The position numbers were made by a program, and so were the translations under genes. The notes under the pieces were generated by a model, which was given only the letters and a program-made list of their open reading frames with translations, was not told where the DNA came from and did no database searches. From contig CAZEJS010000013.1 in the NCBI GenBank assembly GCA_964512645.1, positions 9,275 through 73,274 of the forward strand: a DNA stretch of 64,000 bases, in the 5' to 3' direction. This stretch comes from CAZEJS01 sp964512645 (GTDB lineage: Bacteria; Actinomycetota; Geothermincolia; Fen-727; Anoxymicrobiaceae). Positions 33,797-41,795 of the stretch are shown one piece after another (position 1 is the first letter of the stretch; every line of letters starts with the position of its first letter).

Positions 33797-34333
33797 ATGG
33801 CTTGCGAATGCGCGGAGTGCACGGAGCACGGGGGCCCGAACCCGAAGTACATCATGTTCAGGTTCCTGGTCATCATCGTCCAGATCACGGTCGGTTTCGT
33901 CGCGTTGGTGAGGGCGCGCTCGTGGAAGGTCCTGGCGGTGTGGCTGGGCGCGCTGGGCACGTTCTGGACCCTGCCGCGCTACCTCATCTGCGCGCGCTGC
34001 GAGGGATACGGTAAGGACTGCCACAGCCTCTACATCGGCAAGATCGTTTCGAAATACATGCCCAGGGTCGAAGGTTACGACCGCCCTTCGAACGCGGGAA
34101 TAGTGCTCGAGGCCATCCTTCTGGCGACGATCAGCAACGCCCCTCCCCTGGGCATGCGCAGGCAGAAGCTGGCCCTGGCGCTCTACCTGGTCCTGGCGAG
34201 CATGACTTTCTGGATGCACTTCACCCACGCGTGCAGGCACTGCGCCGAGTACGCCACAGACTGGAAGAAGGACTGCCCTGCCGCGAAGACGTACAGGATG
34301 TTCTTCGGCGGCGGCCGGGAGGTGGCGTTCTAG
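33797..34333 (+). CDS. Cysteine-rich membrane protein
   Basis: A 178-residue protein behind AAGGAGG. It opens MACECAECTEHG, has about four spans (MFRFLVIIVQITVGFVAL, VLAVWLGALGTFWTL, IVLEAILLATISNAPP, LALALYLVLASMTFW), a CARCEGYGKDCHS loop and a CRHCAEYATDWKKDC end. The paired cysteines could hold a cluster or disulfides. Family not recognised; likely linked to the ferredoxin gene upstream. Confidence 0.72.
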   Translation: MACECAECTEHGGPNPKYIMFRFLVIIVQITVGFVALVRARSWKVLAVWLGALGTFWTLPRYLICARCEGYGKDCHSLYIGKIVSKYMPRVEGYDRPSNAGIVLEAILLATISNAPPLGMRRQKLALALYLVLASMTFWMHFTHACRHCAEYATDWKKDCPAAKTYRMFFGGGREVAF

Positions 34334-34361
34334 GCGGCAGGAGCGCACCGCCGCCGGCGCG

Positions 34362-36839
34362 CTACTCCATGAAGCGTTCGAGCCGGCGCCTGCCACTGTC
34401 GGTAAGGTAGAGGGTCGGGCGATCGAGGCTGCCTGACACGCCCAGGAAGCCCTCCTCCACCAACGCCCGGATGACGTTCCGCACGCTCTCCTGCGTGGCG
34501 CGTACCGAGCCGTGCAGTTCCAGGTCCGGTATGCCGGTGCCCGAGGTCCAGGCGGCCCTGGTCCCGGTGAGAACCGCCGCCAGCCTGGTGACGCCGAGTG
34601 GGAACGGCAACTGTTCGACGCACTCGAGCGCCCTGGCGGCCACCTCGGAGTCGGGGGTGGAGAACCTGCCGCCGTCCCCGCCCGGCCTGCCCCGCCCCGC
34701 GGTTCGCCCCGCGCGCCCGGCCCGGGCGACCTCCCGGCGGCGTCCGGCCCTTTCCGAAACCGCGCGCTTACCGGCGGCCTTCGCCAGCGCCTCCAGCCGT
34801 CCGGCGGTTATGCCTGCCGCGGCCTCCCTGCCCGCGTCGGTCAGGCCGAGGACGGGGAACCCCGAGGCGCTGGAAAGCTTCAGGAAGCCCTCGGCTATCA
34901 TGCGGTCTATGACATCCCGCACCTCGGCGGCCGGGCGGTCCACCGTTGCGTAGGCCGGGTTCCGGTCGAGGTTCCACTCCAGTAACTGCCTGCTCCTCGA
35001 GCCGGTGACCACCGAGGCGGTACGGTTCTTCCCGATGGCGAACTTCCCGAAGCGCACGCATGCAAGCACGGGGATGGCGATCTCCCCGTCGCGCTCGATC
35101 ACCCCGCGGCCCGGCGCGGGGCGGGACCTCGCGCAGTTGTCGCAGGCGCCGCACCGGAACTCGGTGCGCTCGCCGAAGTAGGAGAGGACGAAGCCCCTCC
35201 TGCAGCCTGAGTGGTGGATATAGCTCTCCATCGCCCGGAGCTTGGCCTCTTCGCGGCGGCGCATCGTCTGGTGGAGCGCCCAGTCGATCTCGATCTCTTC
35301 CAGGCCCAGCCGCTCACCGGTGGTCTTTTCGATGCCCCTGCCCCTGAACGGTGCGTCGTACCCGATGACGCCTTTCTCCTGGAGTGCCGCAAGCGCCCTG
35401 CGGGCCTGGTCGACGGACATGCCGGCGTCGGCGGCCAGACCGTAGAGGCCGACCTCGAAGCTGCCGGGCTCCTCGAGGTCGAACGACGAGGCGAGGGCCT
35501 CGAGCAGCGCCAGTTGCCGGTGGCCCCGGACACGGTCCCGCAGGCGCTCGAAGGGGACACCGGTAGTCACCGTCACCGTGGGCTCGCCCTCGAAAGCGCG
35601 CACCGCGCCCGCCCGGTCGAGCATCCTCAGGCACGTGCCGACCTGGCCTTCGGCAATGCGGCAGTCGCAGAGGGCGGCGATCTCCCTGTGGGTGAGGAGG
35701 ACCGGGCTGCCCTCGACCTCGTAGAGCGCCAGGTAGACCGCGTACACCTGCTCGGGCGTGGGGTACGCCAGGTCGATGAAGAACTCCCGCAGGGACCTGT
35801 CCGCCGGCGAATAGAGCAGCACGCAGTCGGAGTCGAGGCCGTCACGCCCGGCCCTGCCGATCTCCTGGTAGTACTGCTCGACGGAGCCCGGGTAGCTGTG
35901 GTGGACGACGAAGCGCACGTCGCTCTTGTCGATGCCCATGCCGAACGCCGAGGTGGCCACCACCACCCTGGCCCTTCCCTCGAGGAACGCCTCCTGCGCG
36001 GCGTCGCGGCGCCCCGGGTCCATCCCGGCGTGGTAGGCGACGACCGACGGCTCGACGGCCCGCAGGCCCGCCGCGATCTCCTCGGTGGCCTTGCGGGTGC
36101 CCGCGTACACGATCCCCGCGCCGCCGTTCTCCCGGAGCAGCCCCGTAAGGACCTCCAGCTTCCTGCCTTCCCCGGAGGCGGCCACCACGCTCAAGCGGAG
36201 GTTCGCCCGGTCGAAGCCGTGCACGTGGATGTCGGTCAGCTCCGGTTCGAGCCCCAGCGACTCGACGATGTCCTGCTGGACCAGGGCGGTGGCCGTTGCG
36301 GTGAGGGCGCTGGTAGGAGGCCTGCCGGCCAGCTCGCGGAAAGCCCTGAGCCGACGGTAGTCGGGCCTGAAATCGTGGCCCCACTCCGAGATGCAGTGCG
36401 CCTCGTCGATCGCCAGGCGGGCAATCTCGACGTTATCCAGCATGGCCAGGAACGACGGGTCGCGGCACCGCTCCGGCGCGATGTAGAGGATGTCGTACTC
36501 CCCCCTGGCGCAGCCATCCATCCTGGAACGCTGTTCCTCCCGGGAGAGGCTGGAGTTCACCGCGGTCGCCCGCACCCCCAGCCCCGCGAGTTCGTCGACC
36601 TGGTCCTTCATCAGGGCTATGAGTGGGGAGACCACAACGGTGAGGCCCTCCTCGACGATGGAAGGGAGCTGGTAGACGAGGGACTTGCCGCTCCCGGTGG
36701 GCATGACCACCAGCAGGTTGCGTCCCGAGAGGGCCGATGCCAGGGCCTGCTCCTGTCCCTCGAGGAAATCCTCGTAACCGAACGTGGCAGAGAGCGCCTG
36801 TTTCGCTTCCTGGAGTCTCTCGGCGTTCCCGAAGTCCAA
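34362..36839 (-). CDS. recQ: RecQ-type ATP-dependent DNA helicase with extended C-terminus
   Basis: TTG 36839 is chosen (825 residues): AGGGAG precedes it, whereas the ATG at 36908 overlaps a TATAAT and has no ribosome site. Motifs: FGYEDFLEGQEQAL, MPTGSGKSLVYQLP (Walker A), DEAHCISEWGHDFRPDY (Walker B and RecQ loop), ATSAFGMGIDKSDVRFVVHH, and QEIGRAGRDGLDSD. The RQC zinc site is in GCRRGFVLSYFGE and CGACDNC. Beyond it two similar winged-helix segments (EVRDVIDRMIAEGFL and SVRNVIRALVEEGFL) are separated by an Arg-rich linker. It unwinds DNA in recombination and repair. Confidence 0.92.
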   Translation of the reverse strand: MDFGNAERLQEAKQALSATFGYEDFLEGQEQALASALSGRNLLVVMPTGSGKSLVYQLPSIVEEGLTVVVSPLIALMKDQVDELAGLGVRATAVNSSLSREEQRSRMDGCARGEYDILYIAPERCRDPSFLAMLDNVEIARLAIDEAHCISEWGHDFRPDYRRLRAFRELAGRPPTSALTATATALVQQDIVESLGLEPELTDIHVHGFDRANLRLSVVAASGEGRKLEVLTGLLRENGGAGIVYAGTRKATEEIAAGLRAVEPSVVAYHAGMDPGRRDAAQEAFLEGRARVVVATSAFGMGIDKSDVRFVVHHSYPGSVEQYYQEIGRAGRDGLDSDCVLLYSPADRSLREFFIDLAYPTPEQVYAVYLALYEVEGSPVLLTHREIAALCDCRIAEGQVGTCLRMLDRAGAVRAFEGEPTVTVTTGVPFERLRDRVRGHRQLALLEALASSFDLEEPGSFEVGLYGLAADAGMSVDQARRALAALQEKGVIGYDAPFRGRGIEKTTGERLGLEEIEIDWALHQTMRRREEAKLRAMESYIHHSGCRRGFVLSYFGERTEFRCGACDNCARSRPAPGRGVIERDGEIAIPVLACVRFGKFAIGKNRTASVVTGSRSRQLLEWNLDRNPAYATVDRPAAEVRDVIDRMIAEGFLKLSSASGFPVLGLTDAGREAAAGITAGRLEALAKAAGKRAVSERAGRRREVARAGRAGRTAGRGRPGGDGGRFSTPDSEVAARALECVEQLPFPLGVTRLAAVLTGTRAAWTSGTGIPDLELHGSVRATQESVRNVIRALVEEGFLGVSGSLDRPTLYLTDSGRRRLERFME

Positions 36840-37138
36840 CCGCGCTCCCTGGTGATGTGCGGACAGCTGCAACGGCGGGGGCGCGGACGGCGCCCCGGTG
36901 CCTTCCATTATATGCGCAGGCAGTGACGCGCCGGCGAGTGAACCGGTTTTTCACATACGGCGCCGCTACCGGGAAGCGCGCCGCCGTTCTCCCGGATGCA
37001 CGGAAGCGGCGTTTCGCCGGGCCGCGTTCGGTTGGCGTATTGGTGACCGGGGCCCCGGCTGCGTTATCATTGAACCGTCAGACCCACAGGCGCTCCCCGG
37101 AGCGGGGGGCGCCGGGACGGACAGGCGGGAGTTCTCGG

Positions 37139-38542
37139 ATGGGCGATTACCGGGTGGAGACGGACAGCCTCGGAGAGGTGCGCGTACCCGCGGAGAGGCT
37201 CTGGGGAGCGCAGACCCAGCGCTCGCTAGAGCACTTCGACGTGGGCGCGGACCCGGTGCCGTGGCTGCTCGTCGAAGCGTACGCGCTGGTCAAGAAAGCC
37301 GCCGCGCTGGCGAACTCCCGCTGCGGGGTGCTCGACGACGCGCGCCGCGACCTGATCGTCAAGGCCTGCGACGAACTGCTGGCCGGCGAGCACCGCGAGG
37401 AGTTCCCCCTGGGAATCTGGATGAGCGGGAGCGGCACGCAGCTCAACATGAACGTCAACGAGGTGATCTCCAACCGCTGCTGCCGGCTCGCGGGGACGCC
37501 CCTGGGAAGCAAGGACCCGGTCCACCCCAACGACCACGTCAACATGTCCCAGTCCACCAACGACACGTTTCCCACCGCGATGTACCTGGCCGCCGCCCTG
37601 GAGACCAGGCGCCGGCTGCTGCCGGAGGTCCTGGGCCTGCGCGATTCGATAGCGGCAAGGGCCGGCGCCTGGTCCGACATCGTCAAGGTCGGCAGGACGC
37701 ACCTGCAGGACGCCACCCCCCTGACGCTGGGCCAGGAGTGGTCCGGTTACGCGGCCCTGCTCACCGACGCCGCCGAGCATGTCGATAACGCCCTCACCGG
37801 CGTGTACCGCCTCGCGATAGGCGGGACCGCCGTTGGCACCGGGATGAACGCCCCGAAGGGGTTCGCCGGTGACGCCGTGGGGTTCATCGCGGAAGCCACC
37901 GGCCTGCCGTTCGTGAGCGCCCCCGACAAGTTCGCCGTTCAGGGATCGCACGACGCGCTGGTGATGCTCTCCGGGGCCATGCGCTCGCTGGCGGTGTCCC
38001 TCCACAAGATCGCCGACGACGTCCGCCTGCTGAGCTGCGGCCCGCGCTGCGGCTTCGGCGAGCTCCTCCTGCCCGAGAACGAGCCGGGATCGTCGATCAT
38101 GCCCGGCAAGGTCAACCCGACACAGTGCGAGGTACTGGCGATGCTCGCGCTCCAGGTGATGGGAAACGACGTCGCCGTGGGGTTCGGCGCGGCGTCCGGC
38201 CACCTTCAGATGAACGATTGCAAGCCGCTCATCATCCACAACGTGCTTGAATCCGCGGGCCTTCTCGCCGACGGCTGCCGGTCGTTCAGGGTCTTCCTGG
38301 TGGAAGGCGTGGAGCCGGACCTCGAACGCATCGGGGAGAACGTCCGGCGGTCGCTGATGCTGGTCACCGCCCTCTCCCCCGTCGTCGGCTACGACAGGGC
38401 CGCCGAGATCGCCCGTTTCGCCCACAAGCACGGCAAGCCGCTGCGGGAGGCCGCCCTCGAGCTGGGCTACGTCACCGGGGAGGAGTTCGACAGGGTGGTA
38501 GACCCCCGCGGGATGGTGGGCCCGTCTGAAGGCCCGGACTGA
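37139..38542 (+). CDS. fumC: Class II fumarate hydratase
   Basis: A 467-residue enzyme with GGGAG before ATG 37139. Start segment RVETDSLGEVRVPAERLWGAQTQRS, active-site regions SGSGTQLNMNVNEVISNR, HPNDHVNMSQSTNDTFPT, GRTHLQDATPLTLGQE and the signature GSSIMPGKVNPTQCE identify the fumarase/aspartase superfamily; the mixture fits FumC better than aspartase. It interconverts fumarate and malate in the cytosol. The 299-base spacer upstream holds TTGGTG (37040) and TATCAT (37065) as a possible promoter. Confidence 0.92.
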   Translation: MGDYRVETDSLGEVRVPAERLWGAQTQRSLEHFDVGADPVPWLLVEAYALVKKAAALANSRCGVLDDARRDLIVKACDELLAGEHREEFPLGIWMSGSGTQLNMNVNEVISNRCCRLAGTPLGSKDPVHPNDHVNMSQSTNDTFPTAMYLAAALETRRRLLPEVLGLRDSIAARAGAWSDIVKVGRTHLQDATPLTLGQEWSGYAALLTDAAEHVDNALTGVYRLAIGGTAVGTGMNAPKGFAGDAVGFIAEATGLPFVSAPDKFAVQGSHDALVMLSGAMRSLAVSLHKIADDVRLLSCGPRCGFGELLLPENEPGSSIMPGKVNPTQCEVLAMLALQVMGNDVAVGFGAASGHLQMNDCKPLIIHNVLESAGLLADGCRSFRVFLVEGVEPDLERIGENVRRSLMLVTALSPVVGYDRAAEIARFAHKHGKPLREAALELGYVTGEEFDRVVDPRGMVGPSEGPD

Positions 38543-38550
38543 GGAGTCGC

Positions 38551-39219
38551 TTGGACGGAGAAACGAACCGGCACGGCGCGCGCATCGATTTCACAGTAAG
38601 GCCTTTCGTCCCCAGGGTGGACCTCGATGCGGCCATCCTCTGTTACGAGGATGGGTACGGGGCCACCCTCGGCCCGGTGTTCCAGTACTCCGAGAGACCC
38701 GCCCTCGTGGACCTCGTGATGACCGACCACCGTGCCTCCGACATCTCGCTGGTAGCCGAGGCGGAGGGTCGGACGCGCGGAGTTCTGTTCGGCTCCTTTC
38801 CGGCAGGCGTAGCGGACCAGGCCCGCCAGGCCGCCCTTGTGGCGGCGATGATGTTCCGGCGTACGGTCCTGCACAGGAGCGAGATGCGCCCGTTCGCGCG
38901 CGCCGTGCTATGGAGGGCCATATCCAGAGAAACTCTCTTCTTCCGCCACATGCCGCGAGGACGGGCGGCCGAAGTGGGCGTGCTGACCAGCGAGGATGGG
39001 TGGCGCGGGGGTGTTGGGCGCGCGCTGATGGACGCGTTCGTCGAAGCGGCCCGGGCGCGGGGTTTCCGGCGCGTCGACCTCGTAACCGACACCGAGCTCA
39101 ACTGGGCCTTCTACGAGCGGTACGGTTTCAGGCGCGTCGCCGAGTGGCCCCAGCGCTCGTACGACTACACGCTTCCCGGCCGGGAAGTGACGGGGTACAC
39201 CTACTCCCTCGATATCTGA
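38551..39219 (+). CDS. GNAT-family N-acetyltransferase
   Basis: A 222-residue protein from TTG 38551 behind GAGGAG, 8 bases after fumC. The acetyl-CoA loop is in VGVLTSEDGWRGGVGRALMDAF and the C-terminal motif is WAFYERYGFRRVAEW. The N-terminal half (about 100 residues) is longer than in minimal GNATs and covers the substrate side. Substrate unknown. Confidence 0.85.
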   Translation: MDGETNRHGARIDFTVRPFVPRVDLDAAILCYEDGYGATLGPVFQYSERPALVDLVMTDHRASDISLVAEAEGRTRGVLFGSFPAGVADQARQAALVAAMMFRRTVLHRSEMRPFARAVLWRAISRETLFFRHMPRGRAAEVGVLTSEDGWRGGVGRALMDAFVEAARARGFRRVDLVTDTELNWAFYERYGFRRVAEWPQRSYDYTLPGREVTGYTYSLDI

Positions 39220-39349
39220 GATGCAGGGCGGGGCGGTCATCCCCGAAAGGCTGTAGAATGGTCGAATACAGGTCGCGACAGTGCCTGGAAGCGACCGGGA
39301 AGCACGGGCTTCGAGACTGTCGCACCCGGAGGGAAGAACTGGGAGCACG

Positions 39350-40456
39350 ATGAGAAAATGCCCTGAATGCGGATTCCCGATGAGGTTCGCCCGGTACTTC
39401 GACTGGAGGAGCGACGGCACTATCCTGGGGACGGACCGCGTCAAGCTGCAGTCGCGAATCACCTTCCTGGAGCTCGGTGAGATGGAGGGCCTGTTCGACG
39501 ACCTCTCGATGATGATCGGAGTCTCCATAGACCACATCCTCATCGAGGCGGAGAAGAACGTCGGCAAAGCGTTCTACGCCAGCACGCCCCTGCGTTACCT
39601 GAGATACGCCCCCCGCAAGCCGGCGCTCCGGCCCGCCTGGGTCGCCAGAGCGGCGGTGCGCGCCGTACGGTCGGACGTTGCCGGCCTCGGCGGCGGCATC
39701 ATCAGGGCAGAGAGCTACGACCCGCACGGTTCGATGGTCCTCAAGATATCCAACCCCGTCTTCGTCGCCCGCACGGTTGGCAACTCCGTGGGCATTTACG
39801 AATCCATCGAGCGGGTCCGGGGGGTCGATTACCAGTACCGAATTGACAACGGCGACCTGCTGCTCACCATGACACACCCCGTGGAAGGCCCTCCGTCCGA
39901 ACCGCTTTCCGAGACCCGCCTGGCACCCGACCCCGTAGTGCCCGGTGAAGGCCCGGTGCGGTACGAGCGCTGCGGGCGCTGCGGCACCCCCGCCGAAGCT
40001 TCCGCTACGCTGGAATGGGACCTGTCCAGAGGCACTATCACCAACAGGCGCACCGGGAAGCGGCTCAGCGTCGGCGCGGTGCAGTCCGTGAAGGCGATGA
40101 TGAGAGAGCTCGAGAAGGAGCTCGGGGAGGACGTGCTCAAGCCGTTGCACGAATGTCAGAGGCAGATCACCCGGCAGCAGCTCGAGAGGGACGCGTTCCA
40201 GCGCGGCGATGACTTCTGGAACCGCTTTTTCCACACCTGCGCGCTCAAGGGGCTCGGCTACCCGTCATCTTTTGCAGCGGAGGAGGATTCCATCACCGTC
40301 GAAATAACCAACCCTTACGAGACCACCCTTTTCGCCGCCAGGGTAGCCTCGGGGTTCGAGTACCTCACCGGGGAGATCTCCCGCCTGGATTGGGAGATGC
40401 GCAGGAACGACCTGTCTGTCTTTATCGTGTCCGCCCGGCGCGGCAACGCCGGTTGA
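39350..40456 (+). CDS. Two-repeat protein with zinc-type CxxC sites, unknown function
   Basis: A 368-residue protein from ATG 39350 (GGGAGCACG upstream). It starts MRKCPECGFPMRFARYF and has a second CGRCG near residue 205. The two halves share a pattern: SIDHILIEAEKNVGKAFYAS with ISNPVFVARTVGNSVGIYES, and FWNRFFHTCALKGLGYPSSF with ITNPYETTLFAARVASGFEY. This looks like a tandem duplicate of one fold, faintly like V4R domains. I do not assign a function. Confidence 0.65.
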   Translation: MRKCPECGFPMRFARYFDWRSDGTILGTDRVKLQSRITFLELGEMEGLFDDLSMMIGVSIDHILIEAEKNVGKAFYASTPLRYLRYAPRKPALRPAWVARAAVRAVRSDVAGLGGGIIRAESYDPHGSMVLKISNPVFVARTVGNSVGIYESIERVRGVDYQYRIDNGDLLLTMTHPVEGPPSEPLSETRLAPDPVVPGEGPVRYERCGRCGTPAEASATLEWDLSRGTITNRRTGKRLSVGAVQSVKAMMRELEKELGEDVLKPLHECQRQITRQQLERDAFQRGDDFWNRFFHTCALKGLGYPSSFAAEEDSITVEITNPYETTLFAARVASGFEYLTGEISRLDWEMRRNDLSVFIVSARRGNAG

Positions 40457-40602
40457 CCGCACCCGGCGCACCTGCCGTCGCCGTCCCGCCCCGTGAAAGG
40501 CATCGGTTCCCTGGACTTTCCCGGCTGACCCGGGATGGCTCGCCTTCCGGTCCCGCCCTGGAGTGAAAGCCTGCCCTGCCGCCGGACCGGGGCCTTCTCG
40601 AC

Positions 40603-41454
40603 TCACCGAGGGCCGGTCCCCGTTGCGCGGCCCTCCCCTCCGCGGGGCCGAAAGGCCGGGGACGCACGCCCCGGGGGGCGGGCGCCGGATGAAGAATCCG
40701 GCTTCTCGCTTGCCAGCTCATCGCCGAACGAGTCGCCGGGGGTGCCGGCGCCGTCGTCCCACTCGAAGGTGCCGCCGGCCACGGTCACCCCCACGTTGAG
40801 GGTGTAGTAGTGCGCGAGGCCCCCGGTGACTTCCAGGGTAACCAGCGTGAGGTACTGGTTCTCGACGTTCTCTCTCCAGCCGCCCCCCCAGAAATACCTG
40901 TTCTCGACGACGCCCACCTTGCCCGCCATCAGCTCCCAGCCGCCGGCCGCCCCGGGCCCGTCCGCTATGCGCACTCCGCCCTTCCAGATTCCCCCGATCC
41001 TGTAGCCGGAACCTTTCGTGCGCCGGGGGTTTCCGACCATGCCGGCGAACGGCCCCGGCGCCGCTGCCTTGCCGCTTTCGACGGTTATCTCCACCCAGGT
41101 CGTCTCCGGCTCGCGCACGCTCATGTACCTGGCGTCAACCGGGACGTATTCTCCTCGTCCGCGGAGCTCGGGAGGCGGGTCGTAGTCCCTGTAGGCACCG
41201 GCCACAATCGGGCAGGACTGGCTCGCGAGCGTGCTGAACCAGAGTCCGTCGGCGGCCTTGCCCGCCGACACCAGGTTCTCCACCGCTACCATGTGCTCCG
41301 CCTTGCGTGACTGCTCCAGGAGCACCGGGACCGCCATCGACACGATTATGGCGATTATAGCTATGACGCTGCCAAGTTCTATGAACGTGAAGGCGGACTC
41401 GGCGGCCGCGCGCCTCCCGGACCCCCGGCGCCCGGGGTTCCCCGGCACCCTCAT
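40603..41454 (-). CDS. Type IV pilin-like (prepilin) protein
   Basis: A 283-residue protein behind GGAAAGGAAACGTT. The N-terminus has a basic leader, a predicted prepilin cleavage between A21 and F22, glutamate at +5 (FTFIELG) and a hydrophobic helix (SVIAIIAIIVSMAVPVLLEQSRKAEH in pieces). The residue before the cut is Ala instead of the usual Gly. The globular part has two cysteines apart and Trp/Gly-rich stretches. It is large for a major pilin and suits a minor pilin or pseudopilin. No pilus assembly genes lie nearby. Confidence 0.8.
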   Translation of the reverse strand: MRVPGNPGRRGSGRRAAAESAFTFIELGSVIAIIAIIVSMAVPVLLEQSRKAEHMVAVENLVSAGKAADGLWFSTLASQSCPIVAGAYRDYDPPPELRGRGEYVPVDARYMSVREPETTWVEITVESGKAAAPGPFAGMVGNPRRTKGSGYRIGGIWKGGVRIADGPGAAGGWELMAGKVGVVENRYFWGGGWRENVENQYLTLVTLEVTGGLAHYYTLNVGVTVAGGTFEWDDGAGTPGDSFGDELASEKPDSSSGARPPGRASPAFRPRGGEGRATGTGPR

Positions 41455-41795
41455 AACGTTTCCTTTCCGTGAAGGCCCTCCTGTTATGGCTATCGTCGGT
41501 GAATACTCTGAACATTAGTAAACGCGCAGGGTGATTTGTCGTTCATGCTTTCGTAGCATCCGCTTCGGGGAAAGCATGCGGCGCGCGCCGGGACTGATTT
41601 TACGCGCTGCCGGCTCTCGCTGCGCCGGCCCGGTGAGCGGGCGGACCGGACCGGGTGAATACGCCGCCGTTCAGGCAGCGGGCCCGGCTCTGCGCCGCGT
41701 TTGCCCCCGGGGGCTTTGACGGCACCACGTCCGGCCAGACACGCTGGCGAAGCGGGCCCGGCTCTCCACAGGCTGGGGCCCGGCTCCCGGGAGGA
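41455..41795. other. Spacer upstream of the prepilin gene with an inverted repeat and direct repeats
   Basis: No gene is supported in these 341 bases. CATGCTTTC (41544-41552) and GAAAGCATG (41570-41578) are perfect inverted repeats with a 17-base loop, about 90 bases upstream of the prepilin start, so a structured leader or an operator is possible. AGCGGGCCCGGCTCT occurs exactly at 41677-41691 and 41751-41765, with a shorter third copy at 41776-41786, near the end of the P5C dehydrogenase gene. Confidence 0.55.

Noticed and set aside
41521..41600. c-di-GMP riboswitch upstream of the prepilin gene
   Set aside because: The stem-loop lacks the conserved GEMM bases known to me; only a generic inverted repeat is supported.
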